Origin: Bradyrhizobium sp. AUGA SZCCT0283
GTDB lineage: Bacteria > Pseudomonadota > Alphaproteobacteria > Rhizobiales > Xanthobacteraceae
Assembly: GCF_018130385.1 (NCBI RefSeq)
Contig: NZ_JAFCLU010000036.1
Coordinates: 1-60,804 of the forward strand
Length of the DNA stretch: 60,804 bases
Direction: 5' to 3'
Of this stretch, positions 33,464 to 41,306 are shown one piece after another (position 1 is the first letter of the stretch; each line of letters opens with the position of its first letter). A program made the translations under genes and the position numbers. The notes below the pieces were generated by a model. It was not told the origin of the DNA. It was given only the letters and a program-made list of their open reading frames with translations, and searched no databases.

Positions 33464-35602
33464 ATGCGAAGCAACGTCATCGTGAGCAGGCTCTCTAAGA
33501 CGCGCTGGATGTTGCGCATTTTCGTATCGCTGGTGCTGATGGCGAGCGGGGGCGCCCGAGCCGCCGACCTTGGAATTGCCCGACAATTTTTTTCGTCGGA
33601 CAGTTCCGCGACGATTGAGCAGCCGCAGGGAACTCCGCGCGCCGCCATCGTCCGCGGCGCCGACGGCCGCATCCTCGGCCATGCGTTCTCGACCTACGAG
33701 GTTTCCGGTTCGGTAGGTTATGCCGGCCGCCCGCTCGATATCGTCGCCGCGATCACGCCCGAGGGCATCATTGCCGGCGCCCAGATTGTGGCCCACGAGG
33801 AGCCGATCCTTGTGATCGGCATTCCGCGCGACGCGCTCGCCGCCTATGTGGCGGGCTTCAAGGGATTCGATATCCGCGCCAGCGCCGGGCTCAAGCAGAC
33901 CAATGACCTTGCGCGCGGCCCGCACGCCGTGGCGGGCGCGACCATTACAAGCACCGTCATTCGCGATGCCATCGTCCGCTCGGCCCGGATGATCTGGCGC
34001 AGCCGAAGCAGTGCAGCGAAAAATGTGGCGCGGCTCGACCGCGAAACCCTGCGCCGGTCTTCCTGGCCGTCCCTGCTCGCCGAGGGCGCGGTGCAACGGA
34101 TGCTGGTCTCCCGAAGTGACGCGGCGAAACTGCTCGGCACCAAAGACGATGAACCGGACAAGCCGTTCATCGATCTCTGGCTGGCGCTCGCCACGCCGCC
34201 GCCGATCGGCGAAAGCCTGTTGGGGCAGCGCATCTACGAGAGTGAACTGGCCAAGATCGGCCCCGACGACGATCTCGTCCTGATCGGCGCGACCGGCCTC
34301 TATTCTTTCAAGGGTGCCGAATGGCGCCGATCCGATTCGTTCAATCGCATCGAAATCATTCAGGGCGGCCGGACGATCCGTCTGAAGCCGGCCGATCATA
34401 CGCCGGTCGAAGCGCTGCGGGCGGCGGGCGCGCCCGAACTGCGCGAGATCGCGCTGTTTCGTATCGCGCGAACGAGCGGCTTCGATTCGACCAGGCCGTT
34501 CCGGCTCGATCTCGATCTCGGCACTCCCGCGGCCGCGGCTGGCCCGGCGGTGGTGTCGCTGGATTACCGCATACCCGATCGCTATCTGATCGCACCGGTG
34601 GTAGCGCCGGCGACGGTACTACCGGACAAGGCCGCGCAGTCCACGCCTGACCAGGTGCCGCTATGGCAGGATATCTGGTGGGCCCGACGTTACGAAATCG
34701 GCGTACTTGGCGCGATGCTTGCCTTGCTCGGCGGCATCCTGATCTTCCAGGATACGGTGATCGCGCACGGCCGCCTCTATTACCGCTTGCGCACGGGCTA
34801 TCTGCTGCTGACCTTCGTCTTCCTTGGCCTGATCGCCAACGCGCAGCTGTCGGTCGTCCATGTCCTAACCTTCATTCATGCCTTGTTGTCGGGATTCCGC
34901 TGGGAGCTATTCCTGCTCGACCCGATGGTGTTCCTGCTCTGGAGCTTCGTCGCGATCAGCATACTGTTCTGGGGACGCGGCGTATTTTGCGGCTGGCTTT
35001 GCCCGTTCGGGACTTTGCAGGAACTAACCAACCAGCTCGCGCGGCGGCTCGGCATCAGGCAGATCGAAATTCCCTTCGGACTGCACGAGCGGCTCTGGAT
35101 GATCAAATACGTGGCTTTCGTCGGTATCCTGGCGATTTCGCTGCGCTCGATCATCACGGCGTTCCAGTTCGCCGAAGTGGAGCCGTTCAAGACTGCGATC
35201 ACGATGAAATTCCTCCGTGAATGGCCGTTCGTACTCTATGCGGGGATCCTGCTATTGGCCGGACTGTTCATCGAACGGTTCTACTGTCGCTATCTTTGTC
35301 CGCTCGGCGCAGCGCTGGCGATCCCGGCGCGCATGCGCATGTTCGAGTGGCTCAAGCGTTACCGCGAATGCGGCGCCGAATGTCATGTCTGTGCGCGAAC
35401 CTGCACCGTTCAGGCGATTCATCCGCTCGGGCAGATCAACCCCAACGAGTGCATCTACTGCCTGAAATGCCAAGCAAACTACTTCGATCATGACGTCTGC
35501 ATGCATCTGAAGCGGCGCACGGCGCGGCGCCAACCGCTGGTGACTGCGCCAGTTCCGAACAGCGCCAATGTGCGATCGACAGGAGCCGGCGATGCGACCT
35601 GA
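33464..35602 (+). CDS. nirI: NirI/NosR-type flavo-iron-sulfur membrane protein
   Basis: About 712 residues. After the signal segment comes a periplasmic FMN-binding domain with the covalent flavinylation motif AGATITST, then several membrane helices, and a cytoplasmic polyferredoxin part with CGWLCPFG, CRYLCPLG (the NapH-like CxxxCP pairs), and Cys-rich CGAECHVCARTC and CIYCLKCQ. NirI and NosR are required for nirS or nosZ expression or activity; here the position opposite nirS points to NirI. The adjacent ApbE homologue would attach the FMN. The DNR box at 33415-33428 covers an upstream ATG, so ATG 33464 or 33509 is more likely. Confidence 0.88.
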   Translation: MRSNVIVSRLSKTRWMLRIFVSLVLMASGGARAADLGIARQFFSSDSSATIEQPQGTPRAAIVRGADGRILGHAFSTYEVSGSVGYAGRPLDIVAAITPEGIIAGAQIVAHEEPILVIGIPRDALAAYVAGFKGFDIRASAGLKQTNDLARGPHAVAGATITSTVIRDAIVRSARMIWRSRSSAAKNVARLDRETLRRSSWPSLLAEGAVQRMLVSRSDAAKLLGTKDDEPDKPFIDLWLALATPPPIGESLLGQRIYESELAKIGPDDDLVLIGATGLYSFKGAEWRRSDSFNRIEIIQGGRTIRLKPADHTPVEALRAAGAPELREIALFRIARTSGFDSTRPFRLDLDLGTPAAAAGPAVVSLDYRIPDRYLIAPVVAPATVLPDKAAQSTPDQVPLWQDIWWARRYEIGVLGAMLALLGGILIFQDTVIAHGRLYYRLRTGYLLLTFVFLGLIANAQLSVVHVLTFIHALLSGFRWELFLLDPMVFLLWSFVAISILFWGRGVFCGWLCPFGTLQELTNQLARRLGIRQIEIPFGLHERLWMIKYVAFVGILAISLRSIITAFQFAEVEPFKTAITMKFLREWPFVLYAGILLLAGLFIERFYCRYLCPLGAALAIPARMRMFEWLKRYRECGAECHVCARTCTVQAIHPLGQINPNECIYCLKCQANYFDHDVCMHLKRRTARRQPLVTAPVPNSANVRSTGAGDAT

Positions 35603-36581
35603 CGCTCCGACGCGACGCCGCGTCATCACGATTTTCGCAGCGGCTGCAGCCAGCGCCGTGACCGGCCCTGCTCGACCCCTTGAGGCCGACTACGCCTGGA
35701 ACGGCACAGCGATGGGGGCAGACGCCACCATCCTGCTCAACGGGATTGATCCACAGACCGCCCGAAGCCGCATTGCCGCCGCTGCCGCGGAAATCGATCG
35801 TCTCGAAGATGCCTTGAGTCTGTTCCGCGACAGTTCAGAATTGCGGCGCCTGAACCGGGACAAGGTGCTGCATTCACCGAGCGGCGACCTGCGCCGCGCG
35901 CTGGCGCTCGCGCTTGATATCGCCGACCGCAGCGGCGGCCTGTTCGACCCCAGCGTGCAGGCGTTGTGGGAAGCTCATGTGGATTGGTTTGCCGTGGCAC
36001 CCGATGCCGGTCTTCCCCCCGAGGGGGTCATTGACAGGGCGCGTGCGGCAGTCAACTGGCGCCGAATTCTGCTCGAGCCAGACACGATCCGTACCGGAGC
36101 AGATCAGCGCCTCACGCTCAACGGCCTCGGCCAGGGGTATGTCACCGACCGGATCGCGGACCTGCTGTATTCACGCGGCTTGCGGCATGTTTTCGTCGAT
36201 CTCGGCGAGCAGCGCGCGATCGGTGCACGCCAGGACGGCGCGCCATGGCTGGTCGCCCGCACCAATGCCGCGCCGTTCGCACTGACCGACGGCGCGCTTG
36301 CAACATCGGAAGGCTCAGGCTGCGTACTCGGCGCATCCGGCGCGGCGCATCATCTGTTCGACCCGCGCAACGGCCGCAGCGCCACACACTGGAAACAAAT
36401 CACGGTGCATCATCGTTCGGCAGCGGTCGCCGATGCGCTGTCGACAGCCTTCTATGTCGCTTCATCGGAGGAAATCGAAGCTCTGCTGCCTCGATTTGCA
36501 GGAACGGTGATATGGGCTACCGACCACGACCAATGCGAACGGCGATGGATTTCGCCGCCGGTCGGGGGGACCGTCGGCTGA
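35592..36581 (+). CDS. nirX: ApbE-type FAD:protein FMN transferase (NirX/NosX)
   Basis: 329 residues with an N-terminal twin-arginine-like segment (TRRRVITIFAAAAASAVTG) and the ApbE fold: GTAMGADATI, FRDSSELRRLN, LNGLGQGYVTDRIADLL, and DPRNGR near the Mg/FAD site. It transfers FMN from FAD to the Thr of the AGATITST motif in NirI. It overlaps the nirI stop, ATG 35592 being preferred over an upstream TTG-like start. Periplasmic. Confidence 0.9.
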   Translation: MRPDAPTRRRVITIFAAAAASAVTGPARPLEADYAWNGTAMGADATILLNGIDPQTARSRIAAAAAEIDRLEDALSLFRDSSELRRLNRDKVLHSPSGDLRRALALALDIADRSGGLFDPSVQALWEAHVDWFAVAPDAGLPPEGVIDRARAAVNWRRILLEPDTIRTGADQRLTLNGLGQGYVTDRIADLLYSRGLRHVFVDLGEQRAIGARQDGAPWLVARTNAAPFALTDGALATSEGSGCVLGASGAAHHLFDPRNGRSATHWKQITVHHRSAAVADALSTAFYVASSEEIEALLPRFAGTVIWATDHDQCERRWISPPVGGTVG

Positions 36582-36608
36582 AATCTATCCACCGCAGTGA
36601 CACGCCGG

Positions 36609-36995
36609 TTACTTGGTCTTGCCGTCGCCGTCGTACTGCTTGAGGTAGGCCCAGAGATTCTTTGCCTCGGCCTCGTTCTTGATGCCGGCGAACACCATCT
36701 TAGTGTTCGGGATCTTGGCCTTGGGATCCTTGATGTAATCGAGGAAGGCTTCCTCGTTCCAGGTGATGCCGGAGCCCTTGTTGGCATCGGAATAGTTGTA
36801 CCCGGCCACCGTTCCGGATTTGCGAGCATCGATACCGTTCAATACCGGGCCGACCTTGTTCTTCGCCGTGGGTCCGACATCATGACAGGAGACGCACTTC
36901 TTGAACGCGGTTGCACCGGCGGTCACGTCCTGTGCGCCAGCAACGCCCGCCGATACGACCAAGACCGCCATCGCAATCATAAGCTTCTTCAACAT
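36609..36995 (-). CDS. Cytochrome c2/c550-type electron carrier
   Basis: 128-residue periplasmic monoheme cytochrome: signal peptide MAVLVVSAGVAGAQ, heme site CVSCH (residues 34-38), class I features VGPVLNGI and the Met ligand in PNTKMVFAG, ending with NLWAYLKQYD. AAGGAG gives a strong ribosome site before ATG 36995. It is the last gene of the eNOR operon and the obvious soluble electron donor to both the CuA subunit at 43033 and NirS. A small inverted repeat just upstream may let it be processed separately. Confidence 0.92.
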   Translation of the reverse strand: MLKKLMIAMAVLVVSAGVAGAQDVTAGATAFKKCVSCHDVGPTAKNKVGPVLNGIDARKSGTVAGYNYSDANKGSGITWNEEAFLDYIKDPKAKIPNTKMVFAGIKNEAEAKNLWAYLKQYDGDGKTK

Positions 36996-37025
36996 TACCG
37001 TCTCCTTTTGCTGGATGTCACCTAT

Positions 37026-37043
37026 CCGGTTTTGATTAACCGG
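37026..37043. terminator. Small inverted repeat between hemerythrin and cytochrome c genes
   Basis: CCGGTT-TTGATT-AACCGG, a 6-bp stem with a 6-base loop, 20 bases after the hemerythrin stop. Possible processing or stability signal rather than a full terminator. Confidence 0.35.
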
Positions 37044-37062
37044 AGTCCGGAAAACCCGTTTC

Positions 37063-37467
37063 TCACTCGGGATGCGTCCCGAGCGCGCTGTGCAGCCTCG
37101 CGTCATGGGTCTCGAAATGCCGGGAGAACCACGCATCGAGCCGTTGCGCAAGCAAACGTTCATCGAACCCGGCACTGGCTTCAAAATCCTCCATGATGTC
37201 ACGTATCTCGTCCAGCAGACGCTCATGATCGTTCTTGTGCTGAACCAACTGGTCGTAGCTGCGTTCGCGCATGAAACGCTCCTCGAGCGCAAAATGCGCC
37301 GAGATCGCCTTAAACAGATCGCCGAAGAAATCGACAACGGCGTCCTTCGATCCTTCCGACGTTGCCTTGTCGTAAAGACGATTGATGAGTTCGATGAGTT
37401 CCCGGTGCTCGTGATCGACGGCGGCGATCCCGACGCTGTAGCGGCTCTCCCAATGCAGCAGGCCCAT
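37063..37467 (-). CDS. Bacteriohemerythrin
   Basis: 134-residue single-domain hemerythrin with the full di-iron ligand set: DHEHRELI (His about 21), HFALEERFM (His 58, Glu 62), HKNDHERLL (His 77, His 81) and HFETHDARL (His 117, Asp 122). It binds O2, and in several systems NO, at the di-iron site. No signal peptide, so cytoplasmic. Within the eNOR operon it could sense, buffer or scavenge NO, or protect the operon's enzymes from oxygen; which of these cannot be decided from sequence. GAGGG precedes ATG 37467. Confidence 0.9.
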   Translation of the reverse strand: MGLLHWESRYSVGIAAVDHEHRELIELINRLYDKATSEGSKDAVVDFFGDLFKAISAHFALEERFMRERSYDQLVQHKNDHERLLDEIRDIMEDFEASAGFDERLLAQRLDAWFSRHFETHDARLHSALGTHPE

Positions 37468-37477
37468 GATGTTACCC

Positions 37478-37981
37478 TCAGCGAAAGATGAACTCGCCGC
37501 TCTCCGGCCGGTAATCGATGACGAACATCTGGCTAGGCGCGAAGTCGATCGTGCCACGGCGCTCGTGATCGAAGCCATCGGCCCGCGCGGTGTCGCGCAT
37601 GCGCACCGCGACATCGTATTTCCCGGCCGGCATCACGAAACGCTGATAGACCCGCGACGGGCCATCGCCCGCAATCCCGGTCGGCGCAAGGTCCGCAGCA
37701 TAGATCTTGCGGCCATCGATATCGAGTTCGACATAGAGGGACCGGCGTACCCGCGGGCAATCCTGCACCCGGCGCATGTTCGGCGCCAGCTTGGCGATTT
37801 CCTCGGGGGACAGCCTGCGGCATTCCCCCTTGCGGTCTGCGCCATGCACGAAAGTCAGCATCATCATGCCGGCCCCCTCGGGGATTTGCCGGTAGACCGG
37901 CCGATCGGACAGCCACGCCACACCGGCGAACAGCGCTGCAATGACCACGAACTGACCTGCCAACCGCAGCCCCCTCGTCAT
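37478..37981 (-). CDS. Uncharacterised membrane-anchored protein of the eNOR operon
   Basis: 167 residues. One N-terminal membrane segment (AGQFVVIAALFAGVAWL) anchors a periplasmic domain of predicted beta structure with two Cys (GECRRLSPEE and VQDCPRVRR) about 22 residues apart, possibly a disulfide or metal pair. I do not recognise a family. It overlaps the cytochrome b fusion gene by 4 bp (ATGA) and is followed by the hemerythrin after 10 bp. The tight coupling suggests it works with the cytochrome b-ferredoxin fusion, for example as an accessory or assembly subunit. Confidence 0.8.
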   Translation of the reverse strand: MTRGLRLAGQFVVIAALFAGVAWLSDRPVYRQIPEGAGMMMLTFVHGADRKGECRRLSPEEIAKLAPNMRRVQDCPRVRRSLYVELDIDGRKIYAADLAPTGIAGDGPSRVYQRFVMPAGKYDVAVRMRDTARADGFDHERRGTIDFAPSQMFVIDYRPESGEFIFR

Positions 37982-39573
37982 GAATCCCCCTTCACTTCGG
38001 CGGGCTCACGATCCTTGCCGGGCCTGGAGAGGGAACTCACCGGCAGCGGCGAACGCAGCCGCAGCGGCGGCAGGCCGGCGATGGTGGCCGCGAATGATGC
38101 AATCGCGGATTGGGCTTTGGTCACCTCGAGCGCGGAAGCCCAGATCGTGGCAATCCGGTCGCGCGGAACCCGCTTGCGCAAATAGGGATCGCGCTGCCCG
38201 GCAAAACGCTGCTCCGTCCATTGAATGCCGAGGCGGTTGTAACAGGCGCTTTCCGCGCAGCCCGCCACCGCCACGCCGTCGGCGAGGTCGCGGCTGAGGA
38301 CGAAGTCGATCAGCGACGGCGGCATCATCGCGACACAGGGCATGACGACCGTTCCATCGAGACGCCCGCCGGCGGCGCCGTGTTCGCAGGCGAGCACTAG
38401 CACGCGGCCCGGCTTCGTCAGCGTTCCGGCGGCGGCGATGACCCGCTCGCGCAATTCCTTCAGCGAGTAGTCAGGCAGATCTATACCGGTCTTGAGATCC
38501 TCCGAGCGGCGGAACGGCGTCGAAGAAGGGCAAGCGCCGACACAGATGCCGCAGGACACGCAGAGCGACGGATTGACCTCCGCCTGGGTCGGAAACGGGA
38601 GGTCGTCGGTGCGACGCACCATGCGAATGGCCTCGTAAGGGCAATCCTCGGCACATCGCGCGCAGCCATTGCAGTGCGCCAGATCGATCCGCGCCGCCTT
38701 CGCCCGCCGCAATGGCGGCAGCCATGGCATCAGTGCGATCATCAGCGAGAACGCGCCGAGAAAGGCCCAGACCGCGCCGTTGCCCCAGATGTTGGTCAGC
38801 GGATAGAGCGGCAGATAGAACCAGTCGAGACCGACTTCGGCCGGCACCTTCGCCAGATCGGCGTGGCCCTGCGACAGCGCCGGTTTCCAGATCGATACCG
38901 CGAGCAATGCCGCCAGCGACAACAGCGCGAGCGTCCGCGGCGGATTCATCTTCGGCCGCGAGATGCGGAGGATATGTATCCACATGATGAAGAGCAGGAA
39001 CAACGGCACCGCCACATGCATGAACACCATCAGCGAGAAGAAGCGGCTGGTGAGCGTGCCGGTGGAAATGAAATTGCGCGCAATCGGCTCCCCGAAAATC
39101 GGCAGCCAATCCAGAAGCTCCGACGAGACGATCGCGACATACTGGGCAAGCTTGTCCCAGACCAGCCAGTAGCCGGTAATCCCCGAGGCGTAGAGCAGCC
39201 AGATAATCGGCAGGCCGGTAATCCAGGAGAACCAGCGAACGCCGCGATAATGATCGAGGGAGAATTCGCGCAGCAGGTGGACCACCACCATCACCACCAT
39301 CAGGTCCGACGCATAGCGGTGAAAGCTGCGCATGACCCCGGCATGGAACCAGTAATCCCGGGTCAGATGTTCGACCGATTGATAGGCCCGCTCGATGCCG
39401 GTGTCGAAGAAGATGAACAGGTAGGTCCCGCTCACCGCAACGATCCAGAAGAAGAAGAACCCGAGCGCGCCGAGCTGCGCCAGCGGATTTAGCTGCGGCG
39501 TGAACAGGCGCTCGAACGGCCGCTCGATCAGCGAAAATCCTGCCCGAAGCCCGCTGCGGATGGCGCCGATCAC
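37978..39573 (-). CDS. Cytochrome b - 2x[4Fe-4S] ferredoxin - MvhD/FlpD-like fusion
   Basis: 531 residues. Residues about 30-215 are the N-terminal half of bc1/b6f cytochrome b: two His pairs at 14-residue spacing (His 85/99 and 186/200) would bind two b hemes. More membrane helices follow (215-290). Residues 300-350 are a bacterial ferredoxin with two [4Fe-4S] motifs (Cys 301/304/307/311 and 338/341/344/348). Residues about 388-480 resemble the MvhD/FlpD family (LVLACEHGAAGG, VMPCVAMMPP, VAGCAESACYNRLG), which passes electrons to heterodisulfide-reductase-type modules. No Rieske or cytochrome c1 gene is nearby. A role moving electrons between quinol, a soluble donor and the eNOR/cytochrome c chain is inferred. 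Confidence 0.85.
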   Translation of the reverse strand: MIGAIRSGLRAGFSLIERPFERLFTPQLNPLAQLGALGFFFFWIVAVSGTYLFIFFDTGIERAYQSVEHLTRDYWFHAGVMRSFHRYASDLMVVMVVVHLLREFSLDHYRGVRWFSWITGLPIIWLLYASGITGYWLVWDKLAQYVAIVSSELLDWLPIFGEPIARNFISTGTLTSRFFSLMVFMHVAVPLFLLFIMWIHILRISRPKMNPPRTLALLSLAALLAVSIWKPALSQGHADLAKVPAEVGLDWFYLPLYPLTNIWGNGAVWAFLGAFSLMIALMPWLPPLRRAKAARIDLAHCNGCARCAEDCPYEAIRMVRRTDDLPFPTQAEVNPSLCVSCGICVGACPSSTPFRRSEDLKTGIDLPDYSLKELRERVIAAAGTLTKPGRVLVLACEHGAAGGRLDGTVVMPCVAMMPPSLIDFVLSRDLADGVAVAGCAESACYNRLGIQWTEQRFAGQRDPYLRKRVPRDRIATIWASALEVTKAQSAIASFAATIAGLPPLRLRSPLPVSSLSRPGKDREPAEVKGDS

Positions 39574-39604
39574 ATTGCTCTCCGTTTCATTCGGCCCCGG
39601 CCGC

Positions 39605-40408
39605 TCATGCGTGCGCCGAGCGAAACCATTCCCGCAGAATGAGGCCGCCCATGACGAGGAGAGAGAAAGCCGCGATCACGCCGCCGAATACCAGCCCGAA
39701 ATCGATACGGTAGCGGCCGGCGCCGGGATCGTAGGCGGTGCAGATGAACTTGATGCGGTCCACAATTCCGCGGAACGAAAACGAGGTCGTGGTGCCGTAT
39801 ACGACGTCCTTCAGCGGCTCCATGAACATCTGAAGTGGAAAATCCTCGCCATAGACGTGGCGGTATACCTTGCCCTCGCGGTCAACGATCGTGGTCTGCG
39901 TCAAATGATCGAAGCCGCCGGCCACGGCGCGATAACTGAAGCCGAGGTCGCCCAGCAGCGCTTCGATGGTCGCTGCATCAGCGCTGGCCACCCGCCAGTT
40001 CGGCGATCTGATGCCCTGGGTCGATGCGAACTGGGTCAGCCGCGCTGGCGTATCGTTGCGCGCGTCGAAGCCAACCGTGAGCACGTTGAAGCGGTCCAGT
40101 CCGATCATCCGTCCCGCCTCGTTCACGGCGTCGATGACATGCTGGGTGGTCGGCGGGCAAACCGAACTGCAGGCGGTGTAGACCAAGCTGATCACCAGCG
40201 GCTTGCCGCGGTAGTCGCGCAACGCCAATGACGCTCCATTCATGTCGACCAACGTATGGCCGCCGATGGCGTGTCCAAGCGCCTGCGTTCCCTTGGCGAT
40301 CGTTGCCGCGGGATCGAGCTGCGGCGACGCCGGCGCGGCGAAAACCGGCGCAGCGAACAAACAAGCGAGCGCGGTCACCGCGCATGCCGCAACGCGCCCC
40401 GTGGTCAT
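39605..40408 (-). CDS. SCO1/SenC-type copper chaperone
   Basis: 267 residues: signal peptide (ALACLFAAPVFA), a thioredoxin-fold SCO domain with the copper site CSSVC and the distal His in GGFDHLTQT, and a C-terminal membrane anchor (VFGGVIAAFSLLVMGGLIL). SCO proteins insert copper into the CuA centre, matching the CuA subunit at 43033. ATG 40408 overlaps the ctaB stop by 4 bp. The longer upstream frame is spurious. Confidence 0.92.
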   Translation of the reverse strand: MTTGRVAACAVTALACLFAAPVFAAPASPQLDPAATIAKGTQALGHAIGGHTLVDMNGASLALRDYRGKPLVISLVYTACSSVCPPTTQHVIDAVNEAGRMIGLDRFNVLTVGFDARNDTPARLTQFASTQGIRSPNWRVASADAATIEALLGDLGFSYRAVAGGFDHLTQTTIVDREGKVYRHVYGEDFPLQMFMEPLKDVVYGTTTSFSFRGIVDRIKFICTAYDPGAGRYRIDFGLVFGGVIAAFSLLVMGGLILREWFRSAHA

Positions 40409-41277
40409 AACCAATGCCTGACGACGCTGGCGAGCAGCGCGCCGGCGATCAAGAGCGCTAGTTGCACCAGCGAAGCGAGAAAATTCGCCATCGCGTTCTG
40501 CTTGGAAGGGGCGCGATACAGCTTCACGCTCTTCCAGACGAAATAGCCGCCGCCGATTCCGGCACCGAGCCCGTAGAGCAGCCCTTCGCCGAACCACAGC
40601 GGCACCAGCGAGACCACGGCAAGCGCCACCGCGTGGACGAGGATCGCCAATGTCCATGCATAGGCCGGGACCACCACCGGCAACATCGGGATGCCGGCCT
40701 TGGCGTAGTCCTGTCCCTTGGCCGCCGCGAGGCTCCAGAAATGCGGCGGCGTCCACAGGAACAGTGCAACCGCCAGCACGGTCGGGATTACCTGCGGCGA
40801 CGGATCGACAGCCGCCGCTCCGGCCAGCACCGCGAAACTTCCGGCAAGGCCGCCGACCACGATGTTCCAGGTGCTGCGGCGCTTCAGCCAGACCGTATAG
40901 ACGATGCCGTAGGTGAAGGCGCCGAGGAAGACATAGGCCGCCGCAACGTTGCCTGCGGTGACCGAGGCAAGCCCGAGCGATGCCGCGAGCAGTCCGAGGA
41001 ATCCGACCAGCCACCACGGGCTTGGCTTGAACGTTCCGCTCGCGAACGGGCGCGCGCGGGTGCGCCGCATCAGCCGGTCGACGTCACGCTCATAATAGTG
41101 GTTGAAGGCGCCTGCCGCGCCCGACGCGCCCAGGATCGCCAGCGCGAGGCCCACGATCTGCCACCACGCCAACCCCGGCCCGCTCGCGACCGCGATGCCG
41201 GCGAGCGCACTCGCCGCAATCGCGACGCCGATCCTGAGCTTCAGGAGCGAGATGGTCATCCCGACCGCGGCGCGCAT
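40405..41277 (-). CDS. ctaB: Protoheme IX farnesyltransferase (heme O synthase)
   Basis: 290-residue UbiA-family membrane prenyltransferase with the polyprenyl diphosphate motif NHYYERDVDRLMRRTRARP and about eight helices. It makes heme O from heme B. GGGAGG precedes ATG 41277. Its place directly behind the catalytic subunit implies that this oxidoreductase uses a farnesylated heme, as eNORs are reported to, unlike cNOR/qNOR, which use heme B only. No ctaA (heme A synthase) is in the window. Confidence 0.92.
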   Translation of the reverse strand: MRAAVGMTISLLKLRIGVAIAASALAGIAVASGPGLAWWQIVGLALAILGASGAAGAFNHYYERDVDRLMRRTRARPFASGTFKPSPWWLVGFLGLLAASLGLASVTAGNVAAAYVFLGAFTYGIVYTVWLKRRSTWNIVVGGLAGSFAVLAGAAAVDPSPQVIPTVLAVALFLWTPPHFWSLAAAKGQDYAKAGIPMLPVVVPAYAWTLAILVHAVALAVVSLVPLWFGEGLLYGLGAGIGGGYFVWKSVKLYRAPSKQNAMANFLASLVQLALLIAGALLASVVRHWL

Positions 41278-41306
41278 GTGGTTTCCTCCCTGTGGATCGA
41301 CGGCAG

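Noticed and set aside
33464..35602. nosR
   Set aside because: Same architecture, but the position opposite nirS and absence of nosZ make nirI the better call.
39605..41017. Long minus-strand frame upstream of the SCO gene
   Set aside because: The SCO signal peptide starts at 40408; the extension is an out-of-frame reading of ctaB.
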